Below, piece by piece: positions 55,921 through 64,000 of a DNA stretch of 64,000 nucleotides. This DNA comes from Thiotrichales bacterium. Lineage in GTDB: Bacteria > Pseudomonadota > Gammaproteobacteria > Francisellales > CACEW01. The translations under genes were made by a program, and so were the position numbers. The stretch lies in assembly GCA_947478175.1 (NCBI GenBank), contig CANJUQ010000006.1, positions 1-64,000 on the forward strand, in the 5' to 3' direction. Every line of letters starts with the position of its first letter. The first letter of the stretch is position 1. The notes below the pieces were generated by a model that was not told where the DNA came from, did no database searches, and saw nothing but the letters and a program-made list of their open reading frames with translations.

Positions 55921-57252
55921 CTAAACAAAAAGATTCATTTTAATTGCCTCGTTATATAAATATTCTCGAAATTCTGGCGCGGCTAGTTCAATCAAAACTT
56001 TGGCTCTTTCAGAAGTTGATTTCCCTTGGAGATTACAAATCCCTTGCTCTGTCACAATATATTGAACCTCTCCACGTGGATCTGTCGTAATAGAATTCAA
56101 TCTAGGAACAATGCGAGAAACTTTGCCATGGGCGGCTGTTGACTGGGAAGCTAAAAAACTTTTTCCGCCTTTAGAAAGAACCGCCCCTCGAACAAAATCC
56201 AACGCCCCACCGGGTCCGCTGTATTGATGCCCATTCATAAATTCAGCATTGACCTGACCGGATAGATCTATTTCAACGAAGGCATTCACCGATACGAAAT
56301 TATCATTTTGAGAAATAACATACGGGTCATTGACATAGTCGGCCCCATAACATTCGACGCTCGGATTGTCATTCACATAGTCATAAACTTTTTGTGTTCC
56401 CATCGCGACATTAAAAACAGTTTTATAAAGATTGGTTTTTTTATAGCGATTACTGACAGCCCCACATTCGACTAAATCGACAATTCCATCGGCTAATAAT
56501 TCACTATGGACACCCAAATCTTTATGATTTTTGAGCATCGAAGCGATCGCATTGGGGACTCCCCCAATACCAAACTGTACACAAGCACGATCTTCAATAT
56601 GGCCAATAATGTGAGATCCAATTTTCTGATCAATATCACTGGCAGGGCGTGAAGGGGAGGCTTGAAGCGGAATACTACATTCTGTGATGGCCGCCACTTC
56701 TGAGATATGAATCAAAGTATCTCCAAAAGTTCTGGGGATTTGATTATTCACTTCAAGAATAATTTGGCGTGCTTTTCGCATGACTCTCTGGGTATAGGCG
56801 CCTGTAATCCCCAAAGAAAAATAACCATGCTGATCCATCTTAGACACAGCAATCACAATCGTATCAATGCCAATAACATCGGCTATTAAACCGGGAATCT
56901 GACTAAATCCACCCGGAACATATTCGATATATTTTTTACCAACTTTTAACCCTTCTGCTAAAAAAGCACGTTCATCCGGACCCATAAAAAAAGGCTTAAA
57001 TTTAATATGCTCAGCGACTTCGGGCTTAAATAGCTGCTGGCTCATATGCGTTGTTCCACGCATGCAGTAAAGATTCAAATCATCATAAACCCCTGACTTA
57101 GCTGCATTCGCAATCGCCGTTACTAAATCCACCGGCACTCCGCCGAAATAGGGAATACAGATATTTCCAGATTTAGGGAGCCTCTTAGCCGCTTGATCCG
57201 CTGTGATTAATTTTTTTTGATATAGATCCTGGATAGCACTGCTACTCATCAA
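55921..57252 (-). CDS. ict: Acetyl-CoA hydrolase/transferase family CoA transferase, itaconate CoA-transferase (Ict/RipA) candidate
   Basis: A 443-residue class I-type CoA transferase: SGNICIPYFGGVPVDLVTAI, EVNNQIPRTFGDTLIHISEV, FGIGGVPNAIASMLKNHKDL and GVHSELLADGIVDLVECGAV (the catalytic Glu lies in HSELL), then GAVLSKGGKSF and VTEQGICNLQGKS. The family includes 4-hydroxybutyrate, acetate and itaconate CoA-transferases. Because the next two upstream genes are a double MaoC hydratase and a CitE-like lyase, the itaconate CoA-transferase role (CoA from succinyl-CoA to itaconate) is the best fit. In Yersinia and Pseudomonas this enzyme is RipA/Ict. Confidence 0.7.
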   Translation of the reverse strand: MMSSSAIQDLYQKKLITADQAAKRLPKSGNICIPYFGGVPVDLVTAIANAAKSGVYDDLNLYCMRGTTHMSQQLFKPEVAEHIKFKPFFMGPDERAFLAEGLKVGKKYIEYVPGGFSQIPGLIADVIGIDTIVIAVSKMDQHGYFSLGITGAYTQRVMRKARQIILEVNNQIPRTFGDTLIHISEVAAITECSIPLQASPSRPASDIDQKIGSHIIGHIEDRACVQFGIGGVPNAIASMLKNHKDLGVHSELLADGIVDLVECGAVSNRYKKTNLYKTVFNVAMGTQKVYDYVNDNPSVECYGADYVNDPYVISQNDNFVSVNAFVEIDLSGQVNAEFMNGHQYSGPGGALDFVRGAVLSKGGKSFLASQSTAAHGKVSRIVPRLNSITTDPRGEVQYIVTEQGICNLQGKSTSERAKVLIELAAPEFREYLYNEAIKMNLFV

Positions 57253-57302
57253 ATTTTCTCCAAATTTTTATTTTTAAAAATTTTTAAATTAATTAATAAA
57301 TA

Positions 57303-58379
57303 TTAATAACCTGCGGCTTCATAGGGCCCTAGGCCTTTTTTATAAACCAAAAAAGTACGGGTATAAGTCAAAACCTTCTCGCCTTTTTGATTATAAGCCG
57401 TGGTATCTGCCGTCATGATTCCCTGGGTGGGCCTTGAATTAGAAAGACGCTTTTCTTTGATCACTGATTCGACGTAAATCGTATCCCCAACAAAAACAGG
57501 GGTTAACACTTCCAGATTAATCCAGCCCAAATTAGCGACTACTCGACCAAAAGATCGCGTTGTCAGTGCAGTCACTACGCCTAATAAATAATTTTCACTG
57601 ATGGGTAATTTTCCATCATGAAATTTTTTGACATATTCCAGATCACTATGCCGCGGGTGCCAATCTAAAGACCGCATCGCGTGCTGCCAGTTTTCGCCTT
57701 CAAAAAAAGTTTTTCCTGGTCGATGCTCATAAGTCTCTCCAGGTTCTAAATCTTCGAAATAAAGACCGGATTGTTCCATTAGTGCGGGATTCCCAGACTC
57801 ATCAGAATTACTAGCATCATGGTAAGCAAGAAATTTTGGATGACTCACTGATTTAAAACTCGCAGCACGCGCCTGATCTTCAGGGTGCTTCCCTTTTTTA
57901 TAAATCAAAACGGTGTAATGAATCTTAGAGACCACTTCATTATTTTGATTAATGGCTTCAGTAATAACTTCTACTTCACCCAGGTCTTTAGACGCTGTGG
58001 GATTAATATTTTTAACCGTACTTCTGGCGTAGAGCGTCGTGCCATCAAAAACAGGATGAGACATGGCGATATCATGATAAATTTTTATTTTTGATTTTTT
58101 ATAAAAAGTTTTCCAAGTACTGCCCAAGACTCTTTGCAAAGTTAAAGTGCTCACACCTAGACAGTTTTTCCATTCTGTTTTGCTAGCATAATTCGCGTCA
58201 TAGTGAAGCATGGCGCTATTAATAGTCTCCGTGGCTTCGTCTTTGTTATCTTGCTGAGAAAGGGTAATCCCAGGTCGATGATGAAAAATTTGTCCCAATT
58301 TAAATTCTTCAAAATCTAATCCAAAAATCTCCCGATATCGCTGAGTGCCGGTTTCTAAATAAGCAAAAAAATGATTCAA
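57303..58379 (-). CDS. ich: Double MaoC hot-dog dehydratase, itaconyl-CoA hydratase (Ich/RipB) candidate
   Basis: A 358-residue protein with two MaoC-like hot-dog units: one around EEFKLGQIFHHRPGITLSQQ and YARSTVKNINPTA, a second around GLYFEDLEPGETYEHRPGKT, FFEGENWQHAMRSLDWHPRH and NLGWINLEVLTPVFVGDTIY. Each unit ends with a TYTRTFLVYKKG-type strand. Close relatives hydrate itaconyl-CoA to citramalyl-CoA or mesaconyl-CoA to methylmalyl-CoA. Between the CoA-transferase gene and the CitE-like lyase gene, the itaconyl-CoA hydratase (or mesaconyl-CoA hydratase) role is the most natural. Short intergenic spacers (about 50-56 bp) suggest one operon. Confidence 0.7.
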   Translation of the reverse strand: MNHFFAYLETGTQRYREIFGLDFEEFKLGQIFHHRPGITLSQQDNKDEATETINSAMLHYDANYASKTEWKNCLGVSTLTLQRVLGSTWKTFYKKSKIKIYHDIAMSHPVFDGTTLYARSTVKNINPTASKDLGEVEVITEAINQNNEVVSKIHYTVLIYKKGKHPEDQARAASFKSVSHPKFLAYHDASNSDESGNPALMEQSGLYFEDLEPGETYEHRPGKTFFEGENWQHAMRSLDWHPRHSDLEYVKKFHDGKLPISENYLLGVVTALTTRSFGRVVANLGWINLEVLTPVFVGDTIYVESVIKEKRLSNSRPTQGIMTADTTAYNQKGEKVLTYTRTFLVYKKGLGPYEAAGY

Positions 58380-58435
58380 GATTTTTTCCTTTTTGATTTA
58401 AATTTAAATTAATTTTTTAAAAAATTTAATATTTT

Positions 58436-59284
58436 TTATTTGCCAATATTTAAAATTCTCATGGCACTTTTATAAACAGGCACGTCAATCATTTTTCCAT
58501 TGAACTCTGCGGCATTCCCACAGGCCCGGTTATAAGCGTCAACAATACCTTGAGCCTTGTTTAAATCTTCTTGGCTCGGCGTAAATACTTGATACAAAGT
58601 TTCGATTTGAGCGGGATGAATTGCATACTTTCCCGTATAGCCCATTTTTTTTACACGCTCTGCTTCTTCTTTATTGCCCGCATCGTTATGGATATCTAAA
58701 AATGGCACATCTAAGGCACATAGCCCGGCTGATTTTGCGGCCTGTACAATTCGTGAACGCGCATAAAACATAGGCTCAAAACTAAGCTCAGCGCCTAAGT
58801 CAGCGGCTAGGTCTGCACCACCAAAAGTCAGGCCCGATAATTTTGAACTGGCATGCGCAATTTTATAAGAGTTCTCTAGGCCAATTGCTGTTTCAATCAG
58901 AGCCATATAAGAAAGATTTTTGCACTCTGGTAATGAAAAATATTTGTCATACAGCTTAATTTCTTCTGCGTATTCTACTTTGGGAAAAACCAAAGCCTCT
59001 GGAAAAATTCTGGCATCACAGAACGCTGTAATATCTTTAAGACCCGCCAAAGTTTGAAGACTATTAATTCGCACACAGACCAAGAACGGCCTTGTTTTAT
59101 TTTTGAATGGATCTGTTTTTAAAAATTCAATCAACCCAGATCTCGCTGAGTCTTTATCTTTTTGAGCCACCGCATCTTCAAGGTCAATGACTAACCCATC
59201 TGCTTTAGTTTCTAGGGCTTTCAGAAAACGATCAGGGCGATTAGCTGGCGTAAATAATAAGCTTCTGCAGGCACTAAAATTCAT
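58436..59284 (-). CDS. ccl: CitE-like CoA-ester lyase, citramalyl-CoA lyase (Ccl/RipC) candidate
   Basis: A 282-residue HpcH/HpaI-CitE family protein: CRSLLFTPANRPDRFLKALE, GLVIDLEDAVAQKDKDSARS, FLVCVRINSLQTLAGLKDI (substrate Arg), YMALIETAIGLENSYKIAH (metal Glu), LTFGGADLAADLGAELSF (metal Asp) and AIHPAQIETLYQVFTPS. These residues serve citryl-, malyl- and citramalyl-CoA lyases alike. No citrate lyase alpha or gamma genes are present, so not citrate lyase proper. Cleavage of citramalyl-CoA to acetyl-CoA and pyruvate fits the neighbours. ATG 59284 was taken rather than an upstream in-frame TTG at 59302. First gene of the operon. Confidence 0.72.
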   Translation of the reverse strand: MNFSACRSLLFTPANRPDRFLKALETKADGLVIDLEDAVAQKDKDSARSGLIEFLKTDPFKNKTRPFLVCVRINSLQTLAGLKDITAFCDARIFPEALVFPKVEYAEEIKLYDKYFSLPECKNLSYMALIETAIGLENSYKIAHASSKLSGLTFGGADLAADLGAELSFEPMFYARSRIVQAAKSAGLCALDVPFLDIHNDAGNKEEAERVKKMGYTGKYAIHPAQIETLYQVFTPSQEDLNKAQGIVDAYNRACGNAAEFNGKMIDVPVYKSAMRILNIGK

Positions 59285-59466
59285 CAAAAAATCCAATTTC
59301 AAAAAAATTCAAAAACAGCTTAGTCAATTAAAATTTTTCTATCTGGGAAATCAAAAAATCTGAAAATAAAAATCCAATTCAAAAAGACCCTGATACTAAT
59401 TTTTTATCAAGTTTATGTGCATGAGCATGCGATTTATGTTCCGAAGATTCGTTTTAAATTTCCCAT

Positions 59467-61911
59467 TTATTTCACTCCAAAATCTGACGACGCTACGGCT
59501 ACAGCCATGCCCCTGCCTCTCAAATCTTCTTCATCACTGTCACTAGAACTTCCTAAAACAAGAGCCGATGAAGACACCCTAGATCTTCGCGTGTCTAACA
59601 AACGCTGAGACTCTATGGCTGAGAGCAATCTCAATTCTCCTGATTCTATGGATCTCTTGACCGTCTCAAACTGAGCACGCAAGATCCCAGCCACCATCAC
59701 ATCTGACAAGCCCGTCGCCAATAAAGCCGTTCGAGTAAATTCTTGAGCGCCCATGAATCCAACCATATCGATATAGCCTTCAGGGACTAATCTAGGTTCT
59801 TCACGCTCTCTGGCTGCAACACTGGCTTGATGATGCGCATAGTGTTTAGCGCGTTCTGCAGGCAAAGCAAAAAGTAAAGAACTTGAAAAACTGGCATATT
59901 CACCCAAAGATTTTTGAACCCTTCTTTCAGTGATCGCCAATCGCGCTGAATGCTCAGCCGCATCTCGGATCACGCGATTATTCGGCGGGGGTAGCGCTCG
60001 ACCGACAGCGCATTCTAATAAAGCATGATGCATTTGAGTGTCTTTACGGCAAATCCCCAGAAGCCTGGCCATTTCTTGCGTTGAGACGACCTCTTTAATT
60101 TTTTTAATATCATGCGTTAAAAGATCAAAGCTCTCTGGAAAACCAACATCCAAAGCATCGATCATATTATTGGCAAATCTCAAAGCCTCTTTAGGCGAAA
60201 GATCAGTGGCTGTCTCACCCCCAAAACTTCTTAAAGACGCCAAAGCTGCATCCTTCATATGGCTCGCCTGTTCTTCAAAAGATTTCAGACCGGTTTTAAT
60301 TTGAGCAATAAGTTCTAATAAAGCCCCGTAATGCTCTGCTTTAAGATGCCCATTAATAAACTCAGACGCTGCATTAAAAATCGCTGTGAATTCTGCGTTC
60401 TCTCGAGTGGCAAAATACAAAAGTAAAAATTTTCTTAAACAAGCCAGCAAGTCTTTTAGCTCTTGCTCAAACTGTCTTTTCGCCTCTACTTCTGAAATCA
60501 CATCTGAAAAAGAAAATCTTAACGGCGTACTCAATACATCGGTATGGCGAAAATCTAATGCTCGAGGAAGCTCATAAGCCCCTACTTTTACCAAGATTTC
60601 TTTAGAACGCCGAAGTTTAACTGATTCAACAGACACCCCAGGAGACAAAAATTCTTCAGCCAAAACTCTTTGCGCTATCAAAATATCACTGGCTGTAAAG
60701 ACGCGATAAAAAGTCTTAAACCGCTCCGCCCATTCAGGCCATTGGTCTCGATGGGCCTCTAAAAAAACATCTATCTTTGGTGTTATTGAAAATTCTTGAT
60801 AAAGCTCATCCGTCAAAATAGTGGCGATTAATTCAAGCAACTCAGGCTCTCTCAAAAACTTCAAGAGTAACTCTCTAGGATCACAGTCAATATTTGTAAT
60901 TCGATCTTTCAAGACCTCACAAAGATTTAATAGATGATCAGGAACGCGATGAAAGTACATCAGCTGGTATAAATATTTCAGGCCATCTTCATAGACCCCA
61001 TGCATGCGATTAGAGACCCGACTGGTGTATTTACTTAAATCAATAAAAGATTTCTTAGAAAGCTCAGCACGAATCTCTTTCAGTATTTTTTTATAATTTG
61101 CAAAAAGATCTTTCGTAATGGTTCTGACATAAGCGCCCAAATTTCCTGGCTGAATCCCTGGCACCCTTCGATTAAAAGTAAAGTTAGGCCACATAAGATT
61201 ATCTGAAGCACTCCAAGCATTCATTATTTTAATAACTGCATCAATTCCAATAATCTGTTCTTCTTGAGTCAAATTAGAAGCCATCAAATTTTTCAACATT
61301 GCGATCGGCCCACTGGCCATAACATCCCGATGGGATAGAAACTCTGGGCCTTCAGAAGGCTTAGAAAGTTCTCGATCTGAAGCATCTCCTCCCGTAATGG
61401 CAGAGAAATAATCTTTAAATGACTTAGTCTGAATAGACTTGTTGTATTCCTGAGCAGCAACATGCATGCGACGAATGTAGCCCGTATAAGTAGGCAGATC
61501 TCGCATGCCTAAACTTCTGACAGGCCTCACTTGCTCTGCTCTACCCCCAGCAATAACCAACGCACCTGCCCCTCCATTAGCAGCAGTTGCAGTAGTCGCA
61601 CCAAGCCCCAACACAAGCGCTGCAGGATCCGAAGCACTCGCCAGTGTATCCGACGTTGGATTAATGACTGGCAATCCCAACCCTTCGGAAAATTCAAATC
61701 GAGTATGAGAAGTAATTTTTAATAGAGAGGGCAATGCGGCATAGTCACCTTGAGTTCTCTCTTTGGTCTTATCGCCTTTCTTAAGCAATTCAATAAATTC
61801 TGCACTCACCATTGGGTTAGGCGCTGTCCCATAGGCTTCACGCCAAAGTCGAAAAGTTTCGATAATTTTTTCCCGGTCTCTTCTCACTTGACCACAATGA
61901 ATCCCTGACAT
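59467..61911 (-). CDS. Large unrecognised protein (814 residues)
   Basis: No known domain recognised. ATG 61911 follows a strong AGGGAGG ribosome-binding site; the frame is open 23 codons further but without one. The protein is mostly helical by appearance, rich in Glu, Leu and Ala, with a Gly/Ala-rich insert (ALVLGLGATTATAANGGAGA, around residues 97-120) and a flexible, Ser/Asp-rich C-terminus (SSDSDEEDLRGRG). No signal peptide or membrane segment is evident. A large eukaryote-unlike helical protein with a short acidic-polar tail is compatible with a type IV-secreted effector, but this is speculation. It is 68 bp downstream of the ATPase gene on the same strand. Confidence 0.75.
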   Translation of the reverse strand: MSGIHCGQVRRDREKIIETFRLWREAYGTAPNPMVSAEFIELLKKGDKTKERTQGDYAALPSLLKITSHTRFEFSEGLGLPVINPTSDTLASASDPAALVLGLGATTATAANGGAGALVIAGGRAEQVRPVRSLGMRDLPTYTGYIRRMHVAAQEYNKSIQTKSFKDYFSAITGGDASDRELSKPSEGPEFLSHRDVMASGPIAMLKNLMASNLTQEEQIIGIDAVIKIMNAWSASDNLMWPNFTFNRRVPGIQPGNLGAYVRTITKDLFANYKKILKEIRAELSKKSFIDLSKYTSRVSNRMHGVYEDGLKYLYQLMYFHRVPDHLLNLCEVLKDRITNIDCDPRELLLKFLREPELLELIATILTDELYQEFSITPKIDVFLEAHRDQWPEWAERFKTFYRVFTASDILIAQRVLAEEFLSPGVSVESVKLRRSKEILVKVGAYELPRALDFRHTDVLSTPLRFSFSDVISEVEAKRQFEQELKDLLACLRKFLLLYFATRENAEFTAIFNAASEFINGHLKAEHYGALLELIAQIKTGLKSFEEQASHMKDAALASLRSFGGETATDLSPKEALRFANNMIDALDVGFPESFDLLTHDIKKIKEVVSTQEMARLLGICRKDTQMHHALLECAVGRALPPPNNRVIRDAAEHSARLAITERRVQKSLGEYASFSSSLLFALPAERAKHYAHHQASVAAREREEPRLVPEGYIDMVGFMGAQEFTRTALLATGLSDVMVAGILRAQFETVKRSIESGELRLLSAIESQRLLDTRRSRVSSSALVLGSSSDSDEEDLRGRGMAVAVASSDFGVK

Positions 61912-61979
61912 GGTTAGCGCCTCCCTGGTTAATGAGCGAATTAGTGAGTTATTTAAATAATCAAACAGCCCAGGGAACA

Positions 61980-63110
61980 CTACCCTCCCAAAGCCAATTC
62001 CATACTTAAAGTGCTTTTTAATAAGGGGTCCAAAATATAATAATGCCCCTTCTTGTCCTTATAGACATAATCTGATTTGAGTAGATTTTTCAAAGCATTT
62101 TGAACCCCGCCCTGTGATAAATTCATGCCTTCCATCGACTCTCTCGTAAAAGCGTTTTCCATCTTCCCTTGCTCAGCAATAAACAACAGTAACTTTCTTT
62201 GACTGAGCGGCAGTAAAGACAGTTCTCGTTCAGTAATCGATTTATTTTCCAGGATTAATCCAATCCACGTAGTCTCTATGGATTTTTCCGTCGGACTTAT
62301 TTCATTCTGCCAAAGCATTGAACAGAGCTTATTCACATAGTACGGATGACGTTCTGTCAGCATTAAAATTTTTGAAATTAACCCAGACTCTAGTTCTTGC
62401 CCCCATTTTTCTACGGCTGCTTTTTGAATCTGTGGGAGATATTCCTGCTCAGCAATTCTTTCTAGAGAAATCTGATCACACATTTTATAAAACGGTCGTT
62501 TTTTATCGTTGAACATTTGCTCCATCAAATGTCGATTACTCCCTGAAAAGATAAACACTAGCCCTTGCGATTTTTGCGCGACTTCTCTTAAAACCGCTTC
62601 AATTGCATGCTCAATGCTGACTTCACCGACCATTTGAAATTCATCTAAAAATAAAATCACTTTTTTATTTTTTTCTAGAGCTAGTTCATTTAATTTTTCT
62701 AGCGTCGCTAACAAAATTTCTGTCAAATTTTGAGGGTTCTTATCTTTAAACGACAATGCAACACTCGTGCCGTGATAGCCCACCTGAATATTCAATCTAG
62801 AAAAAAAATCACCTGCCAACCCTAAAAGTTTTTTTGGCGTTGTTTCTAGCTGACCCAATAAAAACCCCACTCCTGTCAAAATAAAACGAGCGACATCTTC
62901 TTCTGAAAAAGCTTTATAAAGATCGACATGTGCATAGGGTAATTTTGTTTTTTCTAACGCCCTCACAGCCAAACTGGTTTTCCCATAACGTCTTGGGGAG
63001 ATTAATAAAATGGGCGCCCCGTCTTCAATATCTTTTATAACTCTTTTTAATTCTTCTTTTCTGTTACAAAAAGAAAGCCCCATTGCCAGATAAGTCGGGA
63101 AATAATTCAT
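61980..63110 (-). CDS. P-loop ATPase with C-terminal winged helix (archaeal-ATPase-like)
   Basis: A 376-residue protein: CNRKEELKRVIKDIEDGAPI, Walker A in LLISPRRYGKTSLAVRALEK (about residues 36-46), Walker B in KVILFLDEFQMVGEV, sensor-like FIFSGSNRHLMEQMF, and a C-terminal winged-helix segment (TRESMEGMNLSQGGVQNALK, LLKSDYVYKD). This is the STAND/ATPase_2 style found in single-protein ATPases of mobile or defence-like loci. ATG 63110 is chosen over an in-frame TTG nine nt upstream; ATG 63083 is an alternative. The two neighbours on the same strand are unrecognised. Confidence 0.8.
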   Translation of the reverse strand: MNYFPTYLAMGLSFCNRKEELKRVIKDIEDGAPILLISPRRYGKTSLAVRALEKTKLPYAHVDLYKAFSEEDVARFILTGVGFLLGQLETTPKKLLGLAGDFFSRLNIQVGYHGTSVALSFKDKNPQNLTEILLATLEKLNELALEKNKKVILFLDEFQMVGEVSIEHAIEAVLREVAQKSQGLVFIFSGSNRHLMEQMFNDKKRPFYKMCDQISLERIAEQEYLPQIQKAAVEKWGQELESGLISKILMLTERHPYYVNKLCSMLWQNEISPTEKSIETTWIGLILENKSITERELSLLPLSQRKLLLFIAEQGKMENAFTRESMEGMNLSQGGVQNALKNLLKSDYVYKDKKGHYYILDPLLKSTLSMELALGG

Positions 63111-63152
63111 ATAAAACAACCTATTAAATATATTAAAAAATTATTTGCTTTG

Positions 63153-63187
63153 AATTATTGCATTGCAATTATTCAATTACAATAATT
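63153..63187. promoter_or_regulatory. Inverted repeat upstream of the ATPase gene
   Basis: AATTATTG and CAATAATT (8 bp, perfect) flank 19 nt containing TTGCAATTATTCAATTA, in the short AT-rich gap between the right-edge gene and the ATPase gene. It could be an operator or a terminator remnant; the region is AT-rich enough that chance is possible. Confidence 0.3.
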
Positions 63188-63203
63188 TAAATTAAATAAT
63201 TTT

Positions 63204-64000
63204 TTAATTTAACCAAGCCGCACAGGCTTCTCGCTGATCACGTAGCTCATCTTCAGAACTCTTTGTTAGCCCCATCCCAGGAAGCGTAATTCGAGAGGGT
63301 GTCATTGATGCCGATGCTGATGACATTGCAGTCGGCATAAAAACACTCGAACTTCTGATTGGCATAGCCGGCACAGCGACTGTATTTTTTTCAATTAGGC
63401 CCTCTGGCATAGACTTGGCAATCGCAAACGCGGCTTCTTTCGTACGATCTTCATGGGTTAATACTTCACCTAGACCTTCAGAAACACTGAATAAATTAGG
63501 ATGATTTTCTTGAAATTCTCTGACCCATTCCTGACAAACAAAAGTAAAAAACTTAAATAAGTTATCAAAACAAGAGTCACCCAGTCCATGTTCTATAGAT
63601 CCAGAAAGATCGCGATATTCCCGCTCAAGAGTTCGATTTAAATTACTCATCAAAGAGCTATCTGGAGAACCCCCTCGAATTTCAATATAACGTTTAAGCG
63701 AACGCTCAAAAATTTTCAAACAATCCTCAGAAAAATATTTCACAATTTCCTGGAGTGGCAAGAAAGATTTCTTTTGATGGTACTGAATTAACGCCTGTTC
63801 AAAATCCTCAAAATCTTTTAATAAATCTTGAACTCTTGGGAGAGACATCATCGCCTTTAAAAACTGTTTCCATAGATTAATCAGTCCAAACATCTGAATA
63901 GTTTTAACACGTAAATTAAACAATTGGCCTTTTACATCTGCTGAACCCAACTGTTTGAGCATTTCACCTAAAACAACCGTTGTGATTCTGAGATTTTTTC
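63204..64000 (-). CDS. Unrecognised protein, 5' end beyond the window
   Basis: The frame is open from the right edge to a stop at 63204. An ATG at 63962 would give 252 residues, but it has no convincing ribosome-binding site at proper spacing, and the frame continues upstream (LRITTVVLGE), so the gene probably starts outside. The visible part is helical (QDLLKDFEDFEQALIQYHQK, NRTLEREYRDLSGSIEHGLG) with a Ser/Met/Pro-rich linker (SSSVFMPTAMSSASASMTPS) before the charged end KSSEDELRDQREACAAWLN. No family recognised. On the same strand as the ATPase gene and likely in the same unit. Confidence 0.6.
   Translation of the reverse strand, partial: KNLRITTVVLGEMLKQLGSADVKGQLFNLRVKTIQMFGLINLWKQFLKAMMSLPRVQDLLKDFEDFEQALIQYHQKKSFLPLQEIVKYFSEDCLKIFERSLKRYIEIRGGSPDSSLMSNLNRTLEREYRDLSGSIEHGLGDSCFDNLFKFFTFVCQEWVREFQENHPNLFSVSEGLGEVLTHEDRTKEAAFAIAKSMPEGLIEKNTVAVPAMPIRSSSVFMPTAMSSASASMTPSRITLPGMGLTKSSEDELRDQREACAAWLN

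Noticed and set aside
58436..59284. Citrate lyase beta subunit
   Set aside because: No citrate lyase alpha, gamma or accessory genes accompany it; neighbours point to citramalyl/malyl-CoA cleavage.

Overview
The window reads as chromosome of a low-GC gammaproteobacterium, most likely a host-associated member of the Legionellales (Coxiellaceae-like). This is inference from gene content and order: lptD-surA, recF near gyrB, the initiator tRNA with rimP-nusA-infB-rbfA-truB, algC-dut, a bacterial type A RNase P RNA, and the general look of the proteins. No species can be named from sequence alone. Coding density is high. Core genes are repeatedly interrupted by small accessory modules.

Layout. 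1-2 kb: 5' part of an Rpn-type nuclease gene and an AbiE toxin-antitoxin (TA) pair. 2-10 kb: surA and lptD (outer-membrane assembly), a phd-vapC pair translationally coupled to apaH, rdgB, folE, and a second antitoxin/PIN-toxin pair. 10-14.4 kb: recF, a short Bro-N protein and gyrB. 14.6-19.7 kb: an MtaD-like deaminase, a cytosolic histidine kinase/receiver protein and acs. 19.9-22.4 kb: carbonic anhydrase, a serine-recombinase-like protein lacking catalytic residues, and epmB. 22.5-28.4 kb: an isolated rsmH, an acetolactate synthase with an AlsD-like partner, a PAP2 membrane protein whose 3' end overlaps rnpB, a candidate small RNA and aroE. 28.9-38.3 kb: a second catalytically empty recombinase, ldcA, uvrB, a GNAT protein, hslO, a POT transporter, a SerB-like phosphatase and dacA. 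38.4-40.1 kb: a 29-codon ORF, a strong hairpin and an unrecognised 466-residue protein. 40-44 kb: rpmB-rpmG, a MntA/HepT pair, lgt-thyA-folA and a BrnT/BrnA pair. 44.4-50.4 kb: truB, rbfA, infB, nusA, rimP and initiator tRNA-Met on the minus strand. 50.5-53.5 kb: a zeta-like kinase with a tiny partner, gmhA, a small conserved-looking ORF and algC. 53.6-59.3 kb: dut, poxB and three genes matching the itaconate-degradation set (CoA transferase, MaoC-type hydratase, CitE-type lyase). 59.5-64 kb: an accessory block of two large unrecognised proteins around a P-loop ATPase.

How the genes fit together. The strongest metabolic theme is two-carbon/three-carbon flux. The ict-ich-ccl-like operon would turn itaconate, an antimicrobial metabolite of macrophages, into pyruvate and acetyl-CoA. 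PoxB would oxidise pyruvate to acetate, Acs would reactivate acetate, and AlsS would divert pyruvate to acetolactate and perhaps acetoin. The other themes are envelope biogenesis (lptD, surA, lgt, gmhA, algC, dacA, ldcA) and nucleotide metabolism (thyA, folA, folE, dut, rdgB, apaH).

The most notable observations are the two paralogous serine-recombinase-like proteins that have lost the catalytic serine, the itaconate-type operon, a candidate sRNA with a CU-rich anti-Shine-Dalgarno loop next to rnpB, six TA-like loci in 64 kb, and the unknown ATPase-containing cluster at the right edge.
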